64,000 nucleotides of DNA from Methylobacterium sp. (GCF_019745455.1 NZ_JAIETD010000052.1:32847-96846); one strand, 5' to 3'; counted from the first letter of the stretch, positions 10,076 through 19,940 are shown. Notes: a model not told the origin generated them from the sequence alone. A program made the numbers and translations.

Positions 10076-10570
10076 TCAGGCGGCGACCTTCTGCAGGTTC
10101 TCTGCGAGGTGGCTGGCGAATTCGTCGGCCTTGTAGATCTCGGAAACGGCCTGCTTGAGCTTCGCCTCGTCGTCCGACTTGCCCAAGGCCTTGGCGTAGG
10201 CCGCAGCCGTGCCGAATCCGGCGAGGCCGTAATGGGCCATGCGCTGGTACTGGGCGACGATCGTCACGTCCCGAAGCTTGGCATCCTGCGGCGCTTCTTC
10301 CAGGACATGCTTGCGTGCTTCCTTGACCAAGCCTTCCATGCCCTTGCAATGCTCGGGCTCGACTTGACCGCCCGACTGCTCGATCAGGCTCTTGAGCATG
10401 CCGGTATGCTTGTTGATGCCTTCGACGGAGCTCTCCAGCATCTGCTTCAGCTTGCCGTCGCTCGCCTGCTTGGTCAGTTCCTGCGTCGTGCGGGCCATCT
10501 GATCGTTGGCCGACCAATTGTCTTTCAGCTCATCGAGATAGACGTCTTTCAGGCTGCTCGGTGCCGACAT
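10076..10570 (-). CDS. Ferritin-like DUF892 (YciE/YciF-type) protein
   Basis: A 164-aa helical protein of the DUF892 family, four-helix ferritin-like stress proteins (YciF type) of unknown biochemical role. Recognisable segments are LKDVYLDELKDNWSANDQM, the helix with VEGINKHTGML, and the conserved AQYQRMAHYGLAGFGTA. ATG 10570 follows AGGGAGA. A GGAAC-N16-GGTT promoter-like sequence lies just upstream, consistent with stress-regulated expression. Divergent from the DUF2243 gene. Confidence 0.85.
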   Translation of the reverse strand: MSAPSSLKDVYLDELKDNWSANDQMARTTQELTKQASDGKLKQMLESSVEGINKHTGMLKSLIEQSGGQVEPEHCKGMEGLVKEARKHVLEEAPQDAKLRDVTIVAQYQRMAHYGLAGFGTAAAYAKALGKSDDEAKLKQAVSEIYKADEFASHLAENLQKVAA

Positions 10571-10598
10571 GGGCGATCTCCCTGGTTTTCTCCCCGTC

Positions 10599-10623
10599 AA
10601 CCTCGCCTTCCCGCCAACGTTCC
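10599..10623 (-). promoter_or_regulatory. EcfG-type promoter candidate for the DUF892 gene
   Basis: On the minus strand GGAAC (10623-10619), a 16-nt spacer, then GGTT (10602-10599), about 29 nt before the start codon. The consensus is GGAAC-N16/17-CGTT, so there is one mismatch at the least constrained -10 position. Confidence 0.45.
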
Positions 10624-10681
10624 TGCGAGATCAGGCCGCGCACGAACCGGACATGATGCCATGCGTGACGCAAAGGTGGGA

Positions 10682-10707
10682 GGAACAGGCCGCTCCCTCC
10701 CGCGGTT
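10682..10707 (+). promoter_or_regulatory. EcfG-type promoter candidate for the DUF2243 gene
   Basis: GGAAC (10682-10686), a 17-nt spacer, then GGTT (10704-10707), 73 nt before ATG 10781. It is arranged divergently with a matching element on the other strand in the same intergenic region. Confidence 0.45.
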
Positions 10708-10780
10708 TGCGAGGGAGCTAGCTTGAGCCGCGTCCTGGCGTGCCTTCCACGCCATGCAGGGTCATCACCAAGGGGACGGC

Positions 10781-11302
10781 ATGGCCGTTAACGCGGAGGC
10801 CCAGGATCGCTCCTTCCCTCTGAGTGCGGGCATCCTGTTCGGCCTCGGCCTCGGCGGCTTCTTCGACGGAATCGTCCTGCATCAGGTGCTTCAATGGCAC
10901 CACATGCTGAGCAGCTGGTATCCGATCGACTCGATTCCGAACCTCGAGCTCAACACGCTCTGGGATGGCGTGTTTCACAGCGCCACCTACGTGTTCGTCA
11001 CGGTCGGCCTCTTCATCCTGTGGCGCAGGGCACAGCGGCGCCATTTCACCTGGTCCGGCAAGCTCATGGCCGGAACCCTCCTCATCGGATGGGGCCTGTT
11101 CAACCTCGTCGAGGGTGTCATCGACCACCAGATCCTCGGCGTGCACCACGTCAATGAGCGTGTGCCGCGGGAGCAATGGGTCTACTGGGACCTCGCCTTC
11201 CTGGCCTGGGGGCTCGCCATGCTCATCGCCGGTTGGCTGCTGGTGAGGGCGGGACGTGCCGAGCCTGGACGGAGTGTGGACGACGGGGGACTGGCGCGGT
11301 GA
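10781..11302 (+). CDS. DUF2243 family membrane protein
   Basis: A 173-aa integral membrane protein with four predicted helices. The DUF2243 signature is visible: GLGGFFDGIVLHQVLQWHHMLS near the start, then DGVFHSATYVFV, GWGLFNLVEGVIDHQ and HHVNERVPREQ. The several His residues next to membrane segments could bind metal or haem; function is unknown. ATG 10781 follows AGGGGACGGC. It ends in a GTGA overlap with the next small gene. Confidence 0.85.
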   Translation: MAVNAEAQDRSFPLSAGILFGLGLGGFFDGIVLHQVLQWHHMLSSWYPIDSIPNLELNTLWDGVFHSATYVFVTVGLFILWRRAQRRHFTWSGKLMAGTLLIGWGLFNLVEGVIDHQILGVHHVNERVPREQWVYWDLAFLAWGLAMLIAGWLLVRAGRAEPGRSVDDGGLAR

Positions 11303-11466
11303 CGCTCGAGCGCCCGCGCCGCTGGGCCGGCATCAAGGCCGTGCTGCCATGGCTGGTGCTGTGTCCGGCCCTGGTGCTTGCGACGATGCCGGCGTGGCGC
11401 CCGCTGATCTTCGGGATCACGCTGACCCTCGACGATCTCTTGACCCTGCGCTGCCTGCCTTGGTGA
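11299..11466 (+). CDS. Small membrane protein coupled to DUF2243
   Basis: A 55-aa ORF whose GTG start overlaps the TGA of the DUF2243 gene (GTGA), a layout typical of translational coupling. It has a basic N-terminus (LERPRRWAG), one or two hydrophobic stretches (VLPWLVLCPALVLATMPAW and PLIFGITLTL) and a short tail. No family recognised. The tight coupling suggests an accessory subunit of the DUF2243 protein. Confidence 0.6.
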   Translation: MTLERPRRWAGIKAVLPWLVLCPALVLATMPAWRPLIFGITLTLDDLLTLRCLPW

Positions 11467-11550
11467 CCTGCCTGGGATGAGCCGTCGCTGACTTCCCTGC
11501 CCTGTCGGCGCAGCCTGGCGAAGGCGAGCCGGCGGCAGATAGCGTCGCTC

Positions 11551-13221
11551 TCATGCGGCTCGGACGTCCACCAGGAAGCGGGCGATGGCGGCTTCGAGCG
11601 TCTGAGACTGCGCGGCCAGCTCCGATCCTGCGCGCAGCACCTGAGCCGCGGCTTGATCGGTCGTGCCCGCCGCCGCCTTCACGTTGGCGATGCTGCCCGT
11701 CACCTCGTCTGTGCCCCGCGCCGCCTGCGCGATGGAGCGGGCGATCTCGCCCGTCGCGCTCTGCTGCTGCTCGATCGCCGACGCCACGGCGGTCGCGATC
11801 TGGTGCACCTCGGCAATGGTCGCGCCGATCCCCTGGACGGCATCGACCGCCTCATGGGTTGCCGCCTGGATCTCGGCGATCTGACCCGAAATCTCCTCCG
11901 TGGCTTTGGCGGTCTGGCCCGCGAGGGTCTTCACCTCGGCGGCCACCACTGCAAAGCCCCGGCCCGCTTCTCCGGCGCGTGCCGCCTCGATGGTGGCATT
12001 GAGTGCCAGGAGATTGGTCTGTTCCGCGATCGAGCGAATGAGCTCGACCACGGCCCCGATCCTGGCGGCGCCGCCGGCCAGGGTCTGAACCTTCGCGTCG
12101 GTACGCTGCGCGCCCTCGACGGCCCGGCCTGCGGCGTCGGCCGAGGCTGCAACCTGGGACGCGATTTCCTTGGCGGTGATGGACAGCTCCTCGGTTGCGG
12201 ACGCAACGGTCTGGACCGAGGCCGATGTGCTTTGCGCGGCATTCGATGCCTGACCGGCCTCCTGATCGGTGCGGTTCGCCACGCCCGCCACCATCCTGGC
12301 CGTCTCGGTCAGGTTCTGCGTCGTGCCGGTGACGCATCGCATGGCCTCGCTGGCCGCCGCGTCGAAGGATCGGATCATGTGCTCGACCGCGCGGGCGCGC
12401 TCTTCCTTGCGCCCCTGTTCGGAAAGGGTCTGCGCTGTGAGATGAGTGTTCTCGATGGCGTTCTGCTTGAACACCTCCACGGCTTGAGCCATGCCGCCGA
12501 GCTCGTCCCGTCTCGAGGCCCCCGGAACCACCACGTCGAGCTCGCCGCTTGAAAGTCGGCGCATGGCGTCAGTGAGGCGATGCAGGGGCTGAATGGTCTG
12601 CCGGATGGTCGTCCAGAGCGCGAAGCAGAGCGTCAGGGCAGCGAGGATCAAAGCCGCGATGCTCACCCACCGCGTCTGGATCAGAGCGGCTTCAGTGTTG
12701 CCGTAGGTGGCCGTCCCGTTCTGGAGCTGCAGGTCGATGAGCTTGCTGACTGCCTCGCTCACCGGATCGATGCTCTGATAGAGCTCGGTCTTGATCAGGC
12801 GCTCGAGCCCGGCAGTGTCGCGCCGGCGCAACATCGAGAGGATCTCGTTGATCGTCGCGTCCGCATCGGACGAACTGCGCACGACTTCGCGGGCGGAGGC
12901 GACTTCAGCGTCCGTGCGGGCGTTGGCGGCGGAGAACGTGCTCCAATGCCGCTCGATCTTCTGCTTCGCCTCTGTCACTGCGGCGAAACCTTCCTCCCAG
13001 GTGAAGTTGCCGTTGCGGACCTTGTGTGAGGCGTCGACGATGTTCACCGCATACATGTCGGCGACGATCTTCAGATCGCGCAGGGCGATGACGCTTTCAT
13101 CGTGGATCGACGTCAAGCCGACATGCGCCGTACTCGATGCGAAGAAGCCGCTGGCCGCATTCAGGACGATGCAGAGGAACAATCCGCAGAGGGCGGCGAG
13201 CAAGCGGGTGCGGATTGTCAT
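11551..13221 (-). CDS. Methyl-accepting chemotaxis protein
   Basis: Chemoreceptor of 556 aa. TM1 is about residues 7-27, followed by a helical periplasmic sensor of about 155 residues (four-helix-bundle type), TM2 about 185-205 and a HAMP domain 206-260. The signalling domain follows, with the conserved hairpin tip [19 protein letters not shown] (400-418). No C-terminal CheR/CheB-binding pentapeptide is seen (it ends DVRAA). No other che genes are nearby. The ligand cannot be deduced. Confidence 0.95.
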   Translation of the reverse strand: MTIRTRLLAALCGLFLCIVLNAASGFFASSTAHVGLTSIHDESVIALRDLKIVADMYAVNIVDASHKVRNGNFTWEEGFAAVTEAKQKIERHWSTFSAANARTDAEVASAREVVRSSSDADATINEILSMLRRRDTAGLERLIKTELYQSIDPVSEAVSKLIDLQLQNGTATYGNTEAALIQTRWVSIAALILAALTLCFALWTTIRQTIQPLHRLTDAMRRLSSGELDVVVPGASRRDELGGMAQAVEVFKQNAIENTHLTAQTLSEQGRKEERARAVEHMIRSFDAAASEAMRCVTGTTQNLTETARMVAGVANRTDQEAGQASNAAQSTSASVQTVASATEELSITAKEIASQVAASADAAGRAVEGAQRTDAKVQTLAGGAARIGAVVELIRSIAEQTNLLALNATIEAARAGEAGRGFAVVAAEVKTLAGQTAKATEEISGQIAEIQAATHEAVDAVQGIGATIAEVHQIATAVASAIEQQQSATGEIARSIAQAARGTDEVTGSIANVKAAAGTTDQAAAQVLRAGSELAAQSQTLEAAIARFLVDVRAA

Positions 13222-13592
13222 GACGGACTCGGACTGGCGTTTCTCAAGCCCAGAATGAATCGAAACTCCAAAACGAACTGCTAATGACGCCGAAATTCCC
13301 TAAACCTGATCAACTAACTTTTACGCGACCGTATTTTTCGCTAAATAATTGTTATATTCTATCGTTCGCACAACAAATATTGACTTAAGCAGAAGCGTGC
13401 GAGCAATTATCAAATATCGCTGAGACAATAGTCGCTATTTTATTTCCGAAAATGCTTACATTAAAGACAATTATCTTAGCATTTATTCGGCGTTGGGCTT
13501 TGTCTGTAGAAAATAAGAAGAGCGGTGTAGTCGGATGCCAGCGGCTATCATTGCGACGAACCGTTGTTCCATAAACGGGGTCGGGATGTAGG
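13222..13592. other. AT-rich intergenic region
   Basis: About 370 nt without an ORF, far more AT-rich than the surrounding DNA, with runs such as TAAATAATTG and TTATTTCC. It should contain the chemoreceptor promoter (minus strand). I found no IS end, tRNA or clear stem-loop. Low GC may reflect horizontal origin or a nucleoid-protein binding region. Confidence 0.5.
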
Positions 13593-14432
13593 TCAGATCA
13601 TCGGCAGCGTGCGAGGCCGCTTTCCCAATGGAAAAGCCGCCTCGATCGCGGCGAGGTCGCCTGCATCAAGTGTGACCTCGCCGGCCGCCGCGTTCTCGAG
13701 GGCCCGCGAGGCGGTCGCGGTCTTCGGGATCGTCAAGGTACCTTCCAGACGCGTCAGGAAGGCTAGCGCGACGCCGTAAGGCGTTGTGTCATGCCGGGCG
13801 GCAATGGCGGCGAGCGCCCGGCCTCCGGTGGTGCGGGGACCTGGAAAATCGCCGCTGCCGAAGGGCGAGTAGCCGACGACGACGATGCCGTTTCTCCGGC
13901 ACCAGGGAAGCACCTCGTGCTCGATCGCCCGTTCCTTGAGGTGGTAGGGGACCTGGTTGCAGGCGATGGCTCCCGGCCCGGCGACCCGCAAAGCCTCTTC
14001 GAGATCGGGCACATCGAAATTGCTGACGCCCCAGGACAGGATCTTGCCGACACCCATCAGGGCCTCGAACCCCGCGATGGTCTCCTCGATCGGATGCTGT
14101 CCCGGCCAGTGCAGCAGGTAGCTGTCGAGATGATCGGTGCCGAGGCGCCTGAGCGAGGCCTCGCAGGCCGCGACGACGCCTCTGCGCGAGGCGTTGCCAG
14201 GCACCACTTTCGAGACGAGGAAGACCTCGTCGCGACGGCCGGCGATGGCCTCCGCAACGACCGCTTTGGCGCCGCCATACATCTCGGCGGTGTCGATGTG
14301 TGTGAGCCCGGCATCGAGTCCTGCACGCAGGGCAGCGATCGCATCTTCGTGGGCGCTGTCGTCGATACGCCATGTACCCTGGCCGATCACCGGCACCGGC
14401 GGCCCTTCTTCACCGAAATGCCGTTCGATCAT
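13593..14432 (-). CDS. Aldo/keto reductase
   Basis: NADPH-dependent carbonyl reductase of the AKR superfamily, 279 aa. The catalytic tetrad is visible as Asp47, Tyr52 (HIDTAEMYGG), Lys75 (FLVSKV) and His108 (YLLHWPG). Later come the cofactor-loop features GVSNFDVPDL, CNQVPYHL and TIPKTATASRALENA. Physiological substrate unknown. It is upstream of the chemoreceptor on the same strand but separated by 371 nt of AT-rich DNA, so co-transcription is unlikely. Confidence 0.92.
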   Translation of the reverse strand: MIERHFGEEGPPVPVIGQGTWRIDDSAHEDAIAALRAGLDAGLTHIDTAEMYGGAKAVVAEAIAGRRDEVFLVSKVVPGNASRRGVVAACEASLRRLGTDHLDSYLLHWPGQHPIEETIAGFEALMGVGKILSWGVSNFDVPDLEEALRVAGPGAIACNQVPYHLKERAIEHEVLPWCRRNGIVVVGYSPFGSGDFPGPRTTGGRALAAIAARHDTTPYGVALAFLTRLEGTLTIPKTATASRALENAAAGEVTLDAGDLAAIEAAFPLGKRPRTLPMI

Positions 14433-14620
14433 TGCCGATCCCTCGCTGTGCTGCCGGCCTTATTCACGCCATCATGCGCCGGTGTTCAAGGCTCAGGCCT
14501 TGATGCGGCGCGCCGGGCGCCGCAGCGAGGCAGATCTCGAGGTCAGACCGTGCGAACCGCCGCCTTGCCCCAACGTCGCGCAGGCCGGGCGACGACTGGC
14601 GTCACGCGGAGCCTGGTCTG

Positions 14621-15721
14621 ATGCTGCCGCAGCACCGCTGGTTCTGGGTCGTCATTCTTCTCGCCTGCGGCGCGGCGGGCCTCCTCTACAACATGCTGTT
14701 TGCCGGAGGCGCCACTCCCCTCGCCGGCCTTGCCTATGGGCTCGCCGTCGGCGGTACGGTGCTCGCCTTCGATCGCGGCATGATCCTGGCCGGACTCCAG
14801 AGCCGGATGCGGCGCCTGCCGGCCTGGTTCTACGTGCCGGCCGCCGAACTCGCCTATGTGCTGATGATCGCGCTCGGCATCGCCGGCGGCGGCGTCGTGG
14901 TCTGGGCTCTCGGGCTCACCCAGGACAGCCTCGCCGAGGCGGTGCGGATCACGCCGCGCGTACTCGCCTATTCCCTCGCGGTCTCGGCGCTCCTCGTCTT
15001 CGTGATCCGCATGCGCGACCTCATCGGCGGCGAGGTTTTCGTGAATTTCCTCGTCGGCCGCTATCATCGCCCGGTCCGCGAGGAACGCATCTTCCTGTTC
15101 CTCGACGTCGTCGGCTCCACAGCCTTCGCCGAAGCCCATGGCGACCTGAAGGCCCAGGCTTATCTCGGGGCGATCTTCGCGGCCCTCTCAGAGCCGGTCC
15201 GCCGCAACCTCGGCTCCACCGACGACTATATCGGCGACATGGCGATGATCACCTGGCCGATGGCACGGGGCCTCAAGAAGGGCCGCTGCGTCACCTGCGT
15301 CTTCGACGTCCTCGACCGGCTGGAAGCGGAATCTGAACTCTGGCGCAGCCGCTTCGGGACTGTGCCGCGCCTGCGCGCCGCCCTCCATGGCGGCTCGGTC
15401 GTCACGGCGGAAGTCGGGGTCGACCGGCACAAGATCGCGTATTTCGGCGACACTGTGAACGTCACCGCTCGGATCGAGGCCCTGTGCCGGCCGCTCGATG
15501 CCGGGATCCTGATCTCGGACGACCTCCTGGCTCGGCTCGGTCCGCTGCCGGCGGGCATCCGCTCGCGGGCGCTCGGCGCCCATGCCCTGCGCGGGCGCGG
15601 GCAGCCGTTGAGCGTCTCGACCCTGGAGCGCGGTCCAAGCATCGCCGACAAGCCTGAAGTGGCGGCCTCGATCGCCATGGATGCGTCTCCGTCCCGCACC
15701 GCCGCCGGGGTCGCACGGTGA
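14621..15721 (+). CDS. Adenylate/guanylate cyclase, membrane-bound class III
   Basis: A 366-aa nucleotide cyclase. The N-terminal ~135 residues hold about four hydrophobic helices (for example [19 protein letters not shown]). The C-terminal class III catalytic domain begins at about residue 145 with [16 protein letters not shown] (metal-binding Asp) and continues with [34 protein letters not shown] split over two strands, and [16 protein letters not shown] 14621 follows GGAG. The stop overlaps the start of the next gene (GTGA). Confidence 0.9.
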   Translation: MLPQHRWFWVVILLACGAAGLLYNMLFAGGATPLAGLAYGLAVGGTVLAFDRGMILAGLQSRMRRLPAWFYVPAAELAYVLMIALGIAGGGVVVWALGLTQDSLAEAVRITPRVLAYSLAVSALLVFVIRMRDLIGGEVFVNFLVGRYHRPVREERIFLFLDVVGSTAFAEAHGDLKAQAYLGAIFAALSEPVRRNLGSTDDYIGDMAMITWPMARGLKKGRCVTCVFDVLDRLEAESELWRSRFGTVPRLRAALHGGSVVTAEVGVDRHKIAYFGDTVNVTARIEALCRPLDAGILISDDLLARLGPLPAGIRSRALGAHALRGRGQPLSVSTLERGPSIADKPEVAASIAMDASPSRTAAGVAR

Positions 15722-16179
15722 CGGGAATCGTCATCTATATCGACGCCGATGCCTGCCCGGTGAAAGACGAGACCTATCGCGTCGCCGAGCGCTACGGGCT
15801 CCATGTGGTCGTCGTCGCCAACAGCTTCATGACCCTGCCTCGCGCCGACTGGATCGAGCGGGTGGTGGTATCGGACGGATTTGATGCCGCCGACGACTGG
15901 ATCGCCGAGCGGGCGCGGCCGGGGACCATCGTCATCACTGCCGACGTGCCGCTGGCCAGCCGTTGCGTGAAAGCCGGCGCCGAGGTGCTGGCGCCCACCG
16001 GCAAGCCATTCAGCGAGAGCGGCATCGGCATGGCCCTCGCCACCCGCAACCTGATGCAGGACTTGCGCGAGGCGGGCGCGATCACCGGCGGCCCGAAGCC
16101 CTTCTCGGCCCGCGACCGCTCGGCCTATCTCGGGGCGCTCGACCGCACCGTGATGCGGCTCAAGCGCGGCGGGTTCTAA
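15718..16179 (+). CDS. YaiI/YqxD family protein (UPF0178)
   Basis: A 153-aa protein of the UPF0178/DUF188 family, PIN-like folds of unknown function. Markers are the N-terminal [13 protein letters not shown], then [33 protein letters not shown] and the C-terminal [11 protein letters not shown]. It starts with GTG 15718 overlapping the cyclase stop, so the two are translationally coupled. The conserved acidic residues suggest a nuclease-like metal site, but activity is unproven. Confidence 0.92.
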   Translation: MTGIVIYIDADACPVKDETYRVAERYGLHVVVVANSFMTLPRADWIERVVVSDGFDAADDWIAERARPGTIVITADVPLASRCVKAGAEVLAPTGKPFSESGIGMALATRNLMQDLREAGAITGGPKPFSARDRSAYLGALDRTVMRLKRGGF

Positions 16180-16188
16180 GTTTAAGCG

Positions 16189-16929
16189 ATGCAGTGGACC
16201 GACGAGGGCCTGGTGCTCGGCCTTAGGCGTCACGGCGAGACCGGGACCGTCCTCGAACTCATGACGCCCGAGTACGGCCGCCATCTCGGCCTCGTCCATG
16301 GCGGGCGCTCGCGGCGGATGCAGCCGGTGCTGCAGCCGGGCAATCATGTCCGGGCAACCTGGAGAGCGCGGCTCGACGAGAGCCTCGGCTCCTTCACGAT
16401 CGAGCCCGTAGACCTCGCCGCCTTGCGCCTTCTCGGGTCGGGCTTCGCCCTCTACGGCATCGGCCACATGACGGGCCTGCTGCGGCTTCTGCCCGAGCGC
16501 GATCCGCACCCTGCGCTCTACGAGGCGGCGCGAGTGCTCCTCGCCCATCTCGGAGACGCCGGCATCGCTCCCGCCCTGATGGTGCGGTTCGAGCTCGCGA
16601 TCCTGTCGGAGCTCGGCTTCGGCCTCGATCTCTCCGCCTGCGCCGCCACCGGCGGCAACGACGCGCTGATCTACGTCTCGCCGAAAAGCGGCCGTGCCGT
16701 GAGTGCCTCGGCGGGCGAGCCCTACAAGGACCGCCTGCTGCCGCTCCCGGCATTCCTGCGCGAGCGCGCAGAGGGCGCCATGAGCGCGCCCCCCGATACC
16801 GAGGACGTTACCGCCGGGTTTACCTTGACGGGATACTTCCTCGACCAGCACATCTGGGAACCACGCGGATTGCGGCCGCCGGAGGAACGCGCGCGATTCG
16901 TCGCGCTCGGAAAGGCAGCGGATTCCTGA
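16189..16929 (+). CDS. recO: DNA repair protein RecO
   Basis: RecO anneals ssDNA and loads RecA in the RecFOR pathway. It is 246 aa with an N-terminal OB fold (WTDEGLVLGLRRHGETGTVLE is split between strands; YGRHLGLVHGGRSRRM follows) and a helical C-terminal half (LSELGFGLDLSACAATGG). The zinc cysteines known in some RecO proteins are not all present. Only 9 nt separate it from the preceding gene; the ribosome site is weak, so it may depend on coupling. Confidence 0.93.
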   Translation: MQWTDEGLVLGLRRHGETGTVLELMTPEYGRHLGLVHGGRSRRMQPVLQPGNHVRATWRARLDESLGSFTIEPVDLAALRLLGSGFALYGIGHMTGLLRLLPERDPHPALYEAARVLLAHLGDAGIAPALMVRFELAILSELGFGLDLSACAATGGNDALIYVSPKSGRAVSASAGEPYKDRLLPLPAFLRERAEGAMSAPPDTEDVTAGFTLTGYFLDQHIWEPRGLRPPEERARFVALGKAADS

Positions 16930-16940
16930 TGTTCATGCTA

Positions 16941-16956
16941 TGTTCCACGTGAACCA
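16941..16956. other. parS-like centromere site candidate
   Basis: The 16-mer TGTTCCACGTGAACCA differs at one position from the Bacillus-type parS TGTTCCACGTGAAACA and has the obligatory CACGTG core. It lies in the 42-nt gap between recO and parC. ParB binding would mark a chromosome-partition site here. I saw no second copy in the window. Confidence 0.5.
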
Positions 16957-16971
16957 CCCCCGTCGGAGACC

Positions 16972-19224
16972 ATGATGGACCAGCCCTTCGACCCGGATTC
17001 GGGCGACGGCATCGAGAGCGTCGAGCTGAAATCCGCGCTGGAAGAGCGCTACCTCGCCTATGCGCTATCGACGATCATGCACAGGGCGCTGCCGGATGCA
17101 CGCGACGGCCTCAAGCCGGTGCACCGGCGTATCCTGTTCGCCATGCGGCTGCTGAGGCTCGACCCGGCCTCGGCCTTCAAGAAATGCGCCCGCATCGTCG
17201 GCGACGTCATCGGCAAGTACCACCCGCACGGAGACACGGCCGCATACGACGCGCTGGTGCGCATGGCGCAGGACTTCTCGCAGCGTTATCCCCTCGTCGA
17301 CGGGCAGGGCAATTTCGGCAACATCGACGGCGATAACCCGGCCGCCCAGCGTTATACCGAAGCCCGGATGACCGAGGTCGCCCGCCTCCTGATGGAAGGG
17401 CTCGACGACGATTCCGTCGACTTCCGGCCGAATTACGACGGCCAGGAGGAGGAGCCGGTCGTCCTGCCGGCAGCCTTCCCGAATCTTCTTGCCAATGGAA
17501 GCCAGGGAATCGCGGTCGGCATGGCGACCTCGATCCCGCCGCACAATGCGGCCGAGCTCTGCGACGCGGCGCTCTACCTGATCACCCGCCCGGAGGCGAC
17601 ATCCGCTCAGCTCCTTACCTTTGTGAAGGGGCCGGACTTCCCCACCGGCGGCATCCTGATCGACAGCGCCGAGTCGATCGCCGAGGCCTACCGCACCGGA
17701 CGCGGCGGTTTTCGCGTGCGTGCCCGGTGGGCCAAGGAAGATCTCGGGCGCGGGACCTGGACCATCGTGGTCACCGAGATCCCGTACGGCGTTCCCAAGG
17801 CGAGACTCATCGAGAAGCTCGCCGAGCTGCTTCAGGAGAAGAAGCTGCCGCTGCTCGCCGATGTACGCGACGAATCGGCCGAGGACGTTCGCGTCGTGCT
17901 CGAGCCGCGCTCGCGCAGCGTCGACCCTGTCATCCTGATGGAATCGCTGTTCCGGCTCACCGAGCTCGAAGCGCGCATTCCGCTCAACATGAACGTGCTG
18001 GTCGGCGGGCTGGTGCCGCGGGTCATCGGCCTCGCCGAAGCCCTGCGCGAATGGCTCGACCACCGCCGCGTGGTGCTGCAGCGCCGCTCGCGCCATCGCC
18101 TCGGGCAGATCGAGCGGCGCCTCGAGATCCTCGGTGGCCTCCTCATCGTCTATCTCGACCTCGACGAGGTCATCCGCATCATCCGCGAGGAGGACGAGCC
18201 CAAACCCGCCCTGATGGCGCGGTTCGAGCTCACCGAGATCCAGGCCAACGCCATCCTCGACACCCGCCTGCGCTCGCTGCGCAAGCTCGAGGAGATGGAG
18301 CTGAAGCGCGAGCTCGATGCGCTGACGACGGAGAAGACCGGGATCGAAGAGCTGCTCGGCTCCGACAAGCTGCAATGGGCCGAGATCACCAAGCAGATCA
18401 GGGCGGTGAAGAAGACCTTCGGCCCCGAGACCAAGATCGGCGCCCGCCGCACCACCCTGGAGAATCCGCCCGATACAGCCGGAATCGACTTCACCGCCGC
18501 GATGGTCGAGCGCGAGCCGATCACCGTCATCGTCTCGACCAAGGGCTGGATCCGGGCCCTGAAGGGCCATGTCGCCGATCTCTCCGGGGTCGCCTTCAAG
18601 GGCGACGACGCGCTGAAGATCAGCTTCCTCACCGAGACCACGGCCAAGATCCTGGTGCTGGCCTCGAACGGCAAGGTCTTCACCCTGGAGGCGGCCAAGC
18701 TCCCAGGCGGGCGCGGCTTCGGCGATCCGATCCGCCTGATGGTCGATTTCGACGACGGCACCGAGATCGTCGCCGCCCTACCCTACCAGCCTGGCGGCAA
18801 GCTCCTGGCGGCGGGAACCGACGGGCGCGGCTTCCTCGCACCGGCGGATTCGCTCATCGCCAACACCCGGAAGGGCAAGGGCGTCATCGGTCTCGACGAG
18901 CCGGCGAAGGCGACGCTGCTGGTCCCGGCGACGGTCGGCGACCATGTCGTCGTCTGCAGCGCCGACCGCCTGCTCCTCGTATTCCCGATCACCGAGTTGC
19001 CCGAACTCGTCCGCGGCAAGGGCGTGCGCCTGCAGCGCTGCCGCCAGAGCACGCTGACCGATGCCTACGTGTTCACCCTGAGCCAGGGTTTGCCGTGGCG
19101 GGACAGCGCCGGACAGGTCCGACTCGCCAATGCGGCGCTCCTGGAGCGCTGGATGGGCCACCGCGCCGATGCCGGCACGCTGATGACCCGGAGTTTCCCG
19201 AAATTCGAGCGGTTCGGGAAGTGA
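16972..19224 (+). CDS. parC: DNA topoisomerase IV subunit A
   Basis: Breakage-reunion subunit of topoisomerase IV, which decatenates daughter chromosomes together with ParE. 750 aa. The catalytic Tyr128 is in [10 protein letters not shown], and the quinolone-resistance region [10 protein letters not shown] is wild-type-like. A winged-helix/tower region, coiled coil (about 430-480) and C-terminal beta-pinwheel blades follow. A Met-Met start at 16972 follows CGGAG. The length and the lack of a GyrA-box-type motif favour ParC over GyrA. parE is not in the window. Confidence 0.95.
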   Translation: MMDQPFDPDSGDGIESVELKSALEERYLAYALSTIMHRALPDARDGLKPVHRRILFAMRLLRLDPASAFKKCARIVGDVIGKYHPHGDTAAYDALVRMAQDFSQRYPLVDGQGNFGNIDGDNPAAQRYTEARMTEVARLLMEGLDDDSVDFRPNYDGQEEEPVVLPAAFPNLLANGSQGIAVGMATSIPPHNAAELCDAALYLITRPEATSAQLLTFVKGPDFPTGGILIDSAESIAEAYRTGRGGFRVRARWAKEDLGRGTWTIVVTEIPYGVPKARLIEKLAELLQEKKLPLLADVRDESAEDVRVVLEPRSRSVDPVILMESLFRLTELEARIPLNMNVLVGGLVPRVIGLAEALREWLDHRRVVLQRRSRHRLGQIERRLEILGGLLIVYLDLDEVIRIIREEDEPKPALMARFELTEIQANAILDTRLRSLRKLEEMELKRELDALTTEKTGIEELLGSDKLQWAEITKQIRAVKKTFGPETKIGARRTTLENPPDTAGIDFTAAMVEREPITVIVSTKGWIRALKGHVADLSGVAFKGDDALKISFLTETTAKILVLASNGKVFTLEAAKLPGGRGFGDPIRLMVDFDDGTEIVAALPYQPGGKLLAAGTDGRGFLAPADSLIANTRKGKGVIGLDEPAKATLLVPATVGDHVVVCSADRLLLVFPITELPELVRGKGVRLQRCRQSTLTDAYVFTLSQGLPWRDSAGQVRLANAALLERWMGHRADAGTLMTRSFPKFERFGK

Positions 19225-19266
19225 GGGCGGTTCGGCTGCCTGATCTAAATTGTCACCACGATCGTC

Positions 19267-19295
19267 ATTCCGGGCGCCATAGGCGAGCCCGGAAT
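19267..19295. repeat. Short REP-like palindrome
   Basis: ATTCCGGGC (19267-19275) and GCCCGGAAT (19287-19295) form a 9-bp stem around an 11-nt centre that contains GCC-ATA-GGC. It lies between parC and infA, in the 189-nt convergent gap. This type of 'CGTCATTCCGGG...CCCGGAATCC' palindrome is often dispersed in Hyphomicrobiales genomes. Only one copy is seen here. Confidence 0.45.
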
Positions 19296-19413
19296 CCATA
19301 GCCGCCGACCTCGCCATGCTTGGCACGCGGCGCGGAAAATCTCTTGAAGCTTCTGCAGCCCGCCAAGAAACAAATAACTCTGTTCGTCCACGAAATGGAA
19401 ATCGACGCGCCAC

Positions 19414-19686
19414 TCAGCGCCGGCGGAACTGACCGCGGATCGGCGGGCGCGGACCGGCGGAACGCTCGTCCTTGTGGCGGAACACGAGGCGGCCCTTCTC
19501 AAGATCGTAGGGCGACATCTCGACGGTGACGCGGTCCCCGGCCAGGGTCTTGATGCGGTTCTTCTTCATCTTGCCGGCCGTGTAGGCCACGATCTCGTGA
19601 CCCTGGTCGAGCTGCACGCGGTAGCGCGCATCCGGCAGGATCTCGATCACGAGACCGTCGAACTGCATCAACTCTTCTTTCGCCAT
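19414..19686 (-). CDS. infA: Translation initiation factor IF-1
   Basis: IF-1 occupies the ribosomal A site during initiation. 90 aa with the single OB-fold/S1 domain: [19 protein letters not shown], then [18 protein letters not shown] and [13 protein letters not shown]. The basic tail ([11 protein letters not shown]) is longer than the 72-aa enterobacterial form, as is usual in alphaproteobacteria. ATG 19686 follows GGAGATGG. It is convergent with parC and has no close operon partner. Confidence 0.97.
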   Translation of the reverse strand: MAKEELMQFDGLVIEILPDARYRVQLDQGHEIVAYTAGKMKKNRIKTLAGDRVTVEMSPYDLEKGRLVFRHKDERSAGPRPPIRGQFRRR

Positions 19687-19940
19687 TCACCATCTCCAGC
19701 CGGACGCCTGAACGAGGCGATCCGGGACACCACAATCGACCCGTTCAGCAAAACGCTGGAGGCGGCGGGTCCGATCGGATCGGATGCGCATCACCGGCAA
19801 GCGTGACCCGGACATAATGTTCGCGGCGTATCCACGCAAGCTTTTACCGCCTTCATCCCCTGACACGTGCCTGAACTGCCCGTGAAGAGACGGTGTTTCG
19901 AAAGTTCGATGCCGATGGACTGTTCGGCGGCCCCGTCGCC

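Noticed and set aside
15226..16851. 541-residue minus-strand frame over the cyclase, YaiI and recO genes
   Set aside because: It spans three real plus-strand genes and has no recognisable protein features.
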